Below are positions 20,740-25,063 of a stretch of DNA of 25,063 bases, piece by piece (the stretch's first letter is position 1; every line of letters starts with the position of its first letter). The stretch comes from an uncultured Roseiflexaceae bacterium (GTDB taxonomy: Bacteria > Chloroflexota > Chloroflexia > Chloroflexales > Roseiflexaceae). Under the pieces are notes generated by a model. That model had not been told where the DNA came from. It searched no databases and saw nothing but the letters and a program-made list of their open reading frames with translations. The stretch spans positions 1 to 25,063 of the forward strand of contig CALJIC010000065.1 of the NCBI GenBank assembly GCA_937974195.1. The letters run 5' to 3'. The position numbers and the translations under genes were made by a program.

Positions 20740-21576
20740 TCAGCCGTTCAGCTCGGCTCGCACGAGGTCGACGAGGCCTCCCTCGCGCAAGTCATCGAGG
20801 CGATAGTAGCGCCCCTTCAGGTGTTGCGCAAGCTGGCGGGCCAGCCCGCGCTCGAAGATCGGATGCTCGGTGTCGATCACCACCGCCTTGATCGACTGGG
20901 CGGCGATGAAGTCCGCCAGCGCGTAGCTCTCTGCCTGCGGCGGCAGGTCGGTCATCGAGACATTCGCCTGCCCGTCGGTGAGCAGCACCATCAGCGGCAC
21001 CACCTCCGGGTCCTGCTTGCGGGCCCGCTCGAGAACCTCGTACCCGAGCAGCAGCCCGCGCGAGAGCGGGGTCTTCCCGCCGGTCGGCATGTTCTGCAGG
21101 CGCTTCTGCGCCAGCTCGACGCTGTTCGTCAGCGGCAGCAGCAGCGTCGCGTAGTCTCGCTGGAACGACACCAGGCCGACGCGGTCGCGCCGCTGGTAGG
21201 CGTCGCGCAGGAGCGAGAGCACGGCCCCCTTGGTGGCCTGCATGCGCTCCTCGGCCGCCATGCTCCAGCTCGCGTCGACCACGAAGCAGACCGCGTTGCG
21301 CGTCTTGCGCACCCGCACCTTCTGCCGCAGGTCGGAGCGCTTGAGGATCACCCGCCGCGGCCGCTGCGGGTCGCCCTCCTGCTCGCGGCGCTGGCGCTGG
21401 TAGGGCGCGGCCTCGCGCAGCGTCGCGTCCAGCGCCAGGTCCGTCACCCGCCGGGCGGGCCGGCTGGTGATGTAGCGTCCCTGCTTGCGGCTGGTGCGCG
21501 TGCGGCTGCGCTTGCCCGGGGCGCGGCGCTGCATCTTGTCGCGGTCGCCCTCGAGGCGCTTCGGCTGGTAGGGCAT
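20740..21576 (-). CDS. VWA domain of a ChlD/BchD-like chelatase subunit
   Basis: The 278-codon frame from the only ATG (21576) holds a von Willebrand factor A domain. Its MIDAS motif DASWS is at residues 101-105, with TGGKTPLSRG and LLTDGQANVSM as the other metal-site loops. It matches the C-terminal half of magnesium or cobalt chelatase D subunits, whose VWA domain binds the ATPase ring. The preceding 50 codons, back to the A10 run at 21727-21736, are also open in this frame. They encode an acidic Gly/Glu/Ala linker (starting EQLSTGEAEGEE), which is typical of ChlD between its AAA and VWA parts. The ATG has only a weak AAGG before it. I therefore infer that the domain is mainly made as a -1 frameshift extension of the ATPase gene, giving a 689-residue fusion (22808-20740). 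Confidence 0.85.
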   Translation of the reverse strand: MPYQPKRLEGDRDKMQRRAPGKRSRTRTSRKQGRYITSRPARRVTDLALDATLREAAPYQRQRREQEGDPQRPRRVILKRSDLRQKVRVRKTRNAVCFVVDASWSMAAEERMQATKGAVLSLLRDAYQRRDRVGLVSFQRDYATLLLPLTNSVELAQKRLQNMPTGGKTPLSRGLLLGYEVLERARKQDPEVVPLMVLLTDGQANVSMTDLPPQAESYALADFIAAQSIKAVVIDTEHPIFERGLARQLAQHLKGRYYRLDDLREGGLVDLVRAELNG

Positions 21577-21716
21577 CGCGGCCTTGATCGTCTTGTTCCC
21601 GCTGCCCTGGTCCGCGCTCGACGCGCCGGCGTCCGCCTGGCTGCTCGCCGCAGGCGTGGCGGGCGTCCCCTCGCCCTCCTCGCCCTGGCGCTCCTCGCCT
21701 TCGGCCTCACCCGTGC

Positions 21717-22808
21717 TCAGCTGCTCTTTTTTTTTTCGCCGTCGGCGGCGGCGGCCTGCGCCTCGCCCTCCTCGCCCGCCACGCGCTCGAGGATCGCGCT
21801 GACGCGCCCCTCGTCGAGCTTGACCTCGGTGAAGGGCTGGCGGCGCATGCGGTGCGGCAGCGCCAGCTCGGCGGCCAGCCGGATGTCCTCCACGCTCAGG
21901 TGCGTGCGCCCGGCCCAGGCGGCGTGCGTGCGCGCCGTCTCAAGGATCGCCAGGTCGGCGCGGTGGCCGTCCACCCCCAGCTCGACCGCCAGCGCGGCGA
22001 CGGCGGACATGTCGTTGCGTGTAATGTGGACCCCCGGCAGGAGCGCGCGCGCCGCGACGATCCGGTCGGCCAGCTTCTGCTCCTCGTCGTGCCACTGGGC
22101 GGCGAACGCCTCCGGGTCCGCCTCGTAGGCCATGCGGCGCTCGATCACCGCCACGCGCCCGGCGATATCGGTGATGCCGCTGATCTCCACCACCAGCCCG
22201 AAGCGGTCCAGCAGCTGCGGGCGCAGCTCGCCCTCCTCGGGGTTCATGGTGCCGACCAGGATGAAGCGCGCCGGGTGCGAGACGCTGATGCCCTCGCGCT
22301 CGACGGTGTTGACCCCCATCGCCGCGGCGTCCAGCAGCACGTCCACCAGGTGGTCATCGAGCAGGTTGACCTCGTCCACGTACAGCAGGCCGCGGTTGGC
22401 CTGGGCCAGCAGGCCCGGCTCGAACCGCCGCTGCCCCTCGGTGAGCGCGTGCTCCAGGTCGAGCGAGCCGACCACGCGGTCCTCGGAGGCCGCGACCGGC
22501 AGCTCGACGAGCGGCGTCGGGCGCAGCACGACCGGCAGCTTCTCGCCCTTGCGGAAGCGTTCCCGGACCTCGTCCGACATCAGCGCCGGGTTCGTCGGCG
22601 AGCTGTTGTACGGGTCGTCGGCCACGACCTCGATCATCGGCAGCAGCCGCGCGAGGCCGCGCACTGCGGTGGATTTCGCGGTGCCCTTCTCGCCGCGGAT
22701 CAGCACCCCGCCGATTCGCGGGTTGATCGCGTTGAGGATGAGGGCGCGTTTGAGGCGCTCCTGGCCGACCAGGGCGCTGAATGGGTAGATGGGGCGCTCC
22801 GAAGCCAT
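21717..22808 (-). CDS. ChlI/BchI-type AAA+ ATPase (magnesium or cobalt chelatase subunit)
   Basis: A 363-residue AAA+ ATPase of the chelatase I class, which powers insertion of Mg2+ or Co2+ into a tetrapyrrole together with a D (VWA) and a large H/CobN subunit. It begins MASERPIYPFSALVGQE. Walker A is GEKGTAKST (39-47) and Walker B LLYVDE (141-146). The family insert PYNSSPTNPALMSDEVRERF follows at about 66-85, and GTMNPEEGELRPQLLDRFG holds sensor 1 and the arginine finger. The ATG at 22808 was chosen over the TTG at 22823 because the family starts there; the ribosome site is weak. The frame ends EKKKSS with TGA within 20 bases of the slippery run. No large subunit gene is in view, so Mg and Co chelation cannot be told apart. 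Confidence 0.9.
   Translation of the reverse strand: MASERPIYPFSALVGQERLKRALILNAINPRIGGVLIRGEKGTAKSTAVRGLARLLPMIEVVADDPYNSSPTNPALMSDEVRERFRKGEKLPVVLRPTPLVELPVAASEDRVVGSLDLEHALTEGQRRFEPGLLAQANRGLLYVDEVNLLDDHLVDVLLDAAAMGVNTVEREGISVSHPARFILVGTMNPEEGELRPQLLDRFGLVVEISGITDIAGRVAVIERRMAYEADPEAFAAQWHDEEQKLADRIVAARALLPGVHITRNDMSAVAALAVELGVDGHRADLAILETARTHAAWAGRTHLSVEDIRLAAELALPHRMRRQPFTEVKLDEGRVSAILERVAGEEGEAQAAAADGEKKKSS
21726..21736 (-). other. Slippery A10-G run, probable programmed -1 frameshift site
   Basis: The minus strand reads GGC GAA AAA AAA AAG AGC AGC TGA in the ATPase frame, so a perfect X XXY YYZ heptamer, A AAA AAG (21732-21726), lies just before the stop at 21719-21717. Slipping back one base, or copying one extra A in the transcript, changes the reading to AAA AAA GAG CAG CTG and stays open into the VWA domain. 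The tract of 10 A is striking in so GC-rich a region. Possible enhancers are a GAGGAGGG about 25 bases upstream and a small GGCG/CGCC stem downstream, neither of them strong. Confidence 0.75.
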
Positions 22809-22971
22809 GCGATTCTCGAACAAACAAAAGCCCCCCAGCCTGATGAACCGGCCGGAGGTTGCGCATCGATGCCGTTCGTCTATAGGAAGGCGCGATCTCA
22901 GCCGCCGTGGAGGCGAAGGCGCACCAGGCCGTCAACGTACAAGCAATCCTAGCGTGTGCCGGGATTGCGCT

Positions 22972-23000
22972 ATTTTCGCATAAAGGTCGTAGAAAGTCAA
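22972..23000 (-). promoter_or_regulatory. Promoter for the chelatase gene
   Basis: Minus-strand TTGACT (23000-22995), a 17-base spacer ending TGC, then GAAAAT (22977-22972), four of six with an extended TG. It begins just after the stop of the hydratase gene and gives a leader of about 155 bases. The rest of 22809-22971 shows nothing further. Confidence 0.45.
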
Positions 23001-23004
23001 ATCG

Positions 23005-23772
23005 CTACCACGCCGCCCGGCGCTTCTCGAGGAAGGCCCGCACCCCCTCCTGGCCCTCGTTGCCGACGCGGGCCTGCGCGATCGCCTCCACCACGTAGCG
23101 CCGCGCATCCGCGCGCTCCAGCGTCCAGACGGCGTCGATCAGGCGCTTGGTGGCGGCGATGGCTCCCGGGGCGCTGCTGACCAGCCGCTCCAGCACGCTG
23201 CCGACCAGCTCGTCCAGCTCCTCGCGGTGGGTCACGCCGTGCACCAGGCCAATCTCGAAGGCGCGCTCGGCGCTGAAGCGCTCGCCGCTCACGAACAGCG
23301 CCCGCGCCTGGCTGAGGCCGATCTTGGGGATGACGTACTGGGCGACGACCGCCGGCAGCAGCCCGAGCTTGACCTCGGTGAAGCCGAACTGCGCGGTATC
23401 GGCGGCGATGGCGAGGTCGCAGCAGGCCACTAGGCCCGCGCCGCCGCCGATCGCGTGGCCGTTGACGCGCCCGACCAGCGGCTTCGGCAGCGTCCAGGCC
23501 GACTCGTACATGGCGGCGAGCGCCTCGGCGTCGGCCAGGTTCTCCTCGTAGCTCCAGTTGAGGCTGGCCTGCATCCAGGCCAGGTCGCCGCCGGCGCAGA
23601 AGACGTCGCCCGCGCCGGTGAGCACCACGGCGCGCACGCTGTCGTCGGCCGCCAGCTCGCCGAACGCCTCGCGCAGGGCGGCCACCGTCGCCGCATCGAA
23701 GGCGTTGCGCACCTCCGGGCGGTCGAGGGTGACCGTCGCCACCGAGCCGGTCCGTGTGATTGCCACAGTCAT
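23005..23772 (-). CDS. Enoyl-CoA hydratase family protein, methylglutaconyl-CoA hydratase-like
   Basis: A 255-residue crotonase-fold enzyme, probably hydrating 3-methylglutaconyl-CoA to HMG-CoA in leucine breakdown. The oxyanion-hole segment CAGGDLAWM is at about residues 59-67. The helix NGHAIGGGAGLVACCDLAIA and then FTEVKLGLLPAVVAQYV follow the LiuC/GnyH pattern (GGGVGLVACCD...SEVKLGLxPA), in which the first active-site Glu of ordinary enoyl-CoA hydratases is replaced and the second (in TEVKLG) is kept. The ATG at 23772 has GGGAG upstream; the frame from 23793 starts inside that ribosome site. It lies 90 bases after the carboxylase gene, whose product provides its substrate, which supports the assignment. 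Confidence 0.88.
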   Translation of the reverse strand: MTVAITRTGSVATVTLDRPEVRNAFDAATVAALREAFGELAADDSVRAVVLTGAGDVFCAGGDLAWMQASLNWSYEENLADAEALAAMYESAWTLPKPLVGRVNGHAIGGGAGLVACCDLAIAADTAQFGFTEVKLGLLPAVVAQYVIPKIGLSQARALFVSGERFSAERAFEIGLVHGVTHREELDELVGSVLERLVSSAPGAIAATKRLIDAVWTLERADARRYVVEAIAQARVGNEGQEGVRAFLEKRRAAW

Positions 23773-23862
23773 CGGTGCTCCCTTTCGCTCCATCTGATGC
23801 CGGCGGCGGGGGCGCAGGCGCCAGGTTGGGCCTTCGCCGGCGACGCCGCTTCGTGCTGTGCG

Positions 23863-25063
23863 CTACATCCTGAACACGCCGAACTGCGTCGGCTCGACCG
23901 GGGCGTTGGCGGCGGCCGAGAGGCCGAGCGCCAGCACCATGCGCGTGTCGGCCGGCTCGATGATGCCGTCGTCCCACAGCCGCGCCGTAGAGTAGAAGGG
24001 GTGGCCCTCGCGCTCGTACATCTCCAGGATCGGCTGGGTGAACGCCTCCCGCTCCTCGCTGGTCATGTCCTGGCCGCGGGCCCGGAGCGCCTCCAGCCGC
24101 ACCGTGAGCAGCACGTTGGCCGCCTGCTGGCCGCCCATCACCGAGATGCGCGCGTTCGGCCACATCCAGAGCTGGCGCGGCCCGTAGGCCCGGCCGCACA
24201 TCGCGTAGTTGCCGGCGCCGAACGAGCCGCCGATCACCACCGTGAACTTCGGCACTTGGGCGTTGGCCACCGCCATCACCATCTTCGCGCCGTCCTTGGC
24301 GATGCCGCGCTGCTCGTACTCCTTGCCCACCATGAAGCCGGTAATATTCTGAAGGAATATCAGCGGCAGCCCGCGGGCGCAGCACAGCTCGATGAAGTGC
24401 GCGCCCTTGAGCGCGCTCTCCGAGAACAGAATGCCGTTGTTGGCGATCACCCCGACCGGGATGCCGTGGATGTGGGCGAAGCCGCACACCAGCGTCGCGC
24501 CGTAGTCGGCCTTGAACTCGTGCAGGCGGCTTCCGTCCACGATGCGCGCGATCACCTCGCGCACGTCGTAGCTCGCCCGTGGGTCGCGCGGGATGATGCC
24601 GCCGAGCTCCTGCGGGTCGTAGAGCGGCTCCTCCACCTCCGCCAGCTCCCACGGCCAGGTCTTGCGCGTCCCGAGGTGGGCTACGATCGAGCGCACGATC
24701 GCCAGCGCGTGCTCGTCGTTCTCGGCTAGGTGGTCGGCGACGCCGGAGAGGTGGGTGTGGACGTAGGCGCCGCCGAGCTCCTCGGCGCTCACGTCCTCGC
24801 CGGTGGCGGCCTTGACCAGCGGCGGGCCGCCGAGGAAGATCGTGCCGGTGCCGCGCACGATCACCACCTCGTCGCTCATCGCCGGCACGTAGGCGCCGCC
24901 GGCGGTGCACGAGCCCATCACCGCCGCGATCTGCGCGATGCCCTGGGCGCTCATGCGCGCCTGGTTGTAGAAGATCCGCCCGAAGTGGTCGCGGTCTGGG
25001 AAGACCTCGGACTGGAGCGGCAGGAAGGCGCCGCCGCTGTCGACCAGGTAGATGCAGGGCAGG
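23863..25063 (-). CDS. Methylcrotonoyl-CoA carboxylase beta subunit (carboxyltransferase), 5' end outside window
   Basis: The visible 399 residues are the C-terminal three quarters of a biotin-dependent carboxyltransferase of about 535 residues. The frame is open to the window edge, beginning LPCIYLVDSGGAFLP. Conserved blocks are DRDHFGRIFYNQARMSAQGI, VMGSCTAGGAYVPAMSDE, IFLGGPPLVKAATGE, GGSFGAGNYAMCGRAY and GGQQAANVL, and the end EPTQFGVFRM is typical of MccB/LiuB rather than of propionyl- or acetyl-CoA carboxylases. The enzyme carboxylates 3-methylcrotonyl-CoA in leucine catabolism together with a biotin carboxylase alpha subunit, presumably upstream outside the window. An internal ATG at 24954 is not the start. 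Confidence 0.92.
   Translation of the reverse strand, partial: LPCIYLVDSGGAFLPLQSEVFPDRDHFGRIFYNQARMSAQGIAQIAAVMGSCTAGGAYVPAMSDEVVIVRGTGTIFLGGPPLVKAATGEDVSAEELGGAYVHTHLSGVADHLAENDEHALAIVRSIVAHLGTRKTWPWELAEVEEPLYDPQELGGIIPRDPRASYDVREVIARIVDGSRLHEFKADYGATLVCGFAHIHGIPVGVIANNGILFSESALKGAHFIELCCARGLPLIFLQNITGFMVGKEYEQRGIAKDGAKMVMAVANAQVPKFTVVIGGSFGAGNYAMCGRAYGPRQLWMWPNARISVMGGQQAANVLLTVRLEALRARGQDMTSEEREAFTQPILEMYEREGHPFYSTARLWDDGIIEPADTRMVLALGLSAAANAPVEPTQFGVFRM

Noticed and set aside
22809..22860. CCCCCC/GGGGGG tract with TTTTG as a terminator before the chelatase gene
   Set aside because: No complementary arm of useful length is present next to the T run, and it lies just upstream of a start codon.

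Overview
A high-GC chromosomal segment of ordinary housekeeping genes, with no insertion sequence, phage gene, CRISPR array, tRNA or rRNA that I can see. The gene content suggests a filamentous-type Chloroflexota (Chloroflexia, Roseiflexus/Kouleothrix-like): a triple-GAF NarX-type kinase, a Thr/Pro-rich LysM lipoprotein, a ChlI/ChlD-type chelatase, a three-repeat S1 protein, and tagged intergenic palindromes of the TAGGGGCGCAG type. This assignment is inferred from family resemblance only.

Layout. 1-1100: a strong leftward promoter feeding a short leader with a 13-codon ORF and three alternating copies of a 9-bp inverted repeat, a LysM lipoprotein, and a divergent 25-residue basic protein. 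1116-3159: two glycosyltransferases (GT2 then GT4, overlapping). 3177-9087, all leftward: an ECF sigma factor, a 62-residue small protein, a NarL-type response regulator with its GAF histidine kinase, ScpA, an HD protein and a pterin-carbinolamine dehydratase. 9190-10371: the principal sigma factor. 10372-10842: an AT-rich intergenic stretch with a cluster of DnaA-box-like sequences and promoters firing in both directions. 10843-15360, rightward: pyrF, an unrecognised membrane protein, smpB, and a single-ring Clp/Hsp100 ATPase. 15442-18704, leftward: the classic rpmH-rnpA-yidC-jag cluster extended by a PfkB-type sugar kinase. 19069-20646: an S1-domain RNA-binding protein. 20740-22808: a ChlI-type AAA+ ATPase whose frame continues, after a -1 shift at an A10 run containing A AAA AAG, into an acidic linker and a VWA domain. 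23005-25063: a methylglutaconyl-CoA hydratase-like crotonase and the 3' part of methylcrotonoyl-CoA carboxylase beta (leucine catabolism).

The points most worth a second look are: (1) the ChlI/VWA frame transition, which predicts an AAA-only product and a 689-residue ChlD-like fusion from one gene; (2) a candidate replication origin between rpoD and pyrF, a few kilobases from rpmH-rnpA-yidC-jag but without dnaA beside it; (3) the D2-only Clp ATPase directly after smpB, which keeps an IGF tripeptide where ClpA carries its ClpP-docking loop; (4) several leaders with mutually exclusive hairpins (1-100, 3811-3888, upstream of rpmH); (5) a 25-bp perfect palindrome that supplies the stop codon of the PfkB gene; and (6) a recurrent extended -10 motif, TGCTAYAAT, which at smpB contains the stop codon of the preceding gene.
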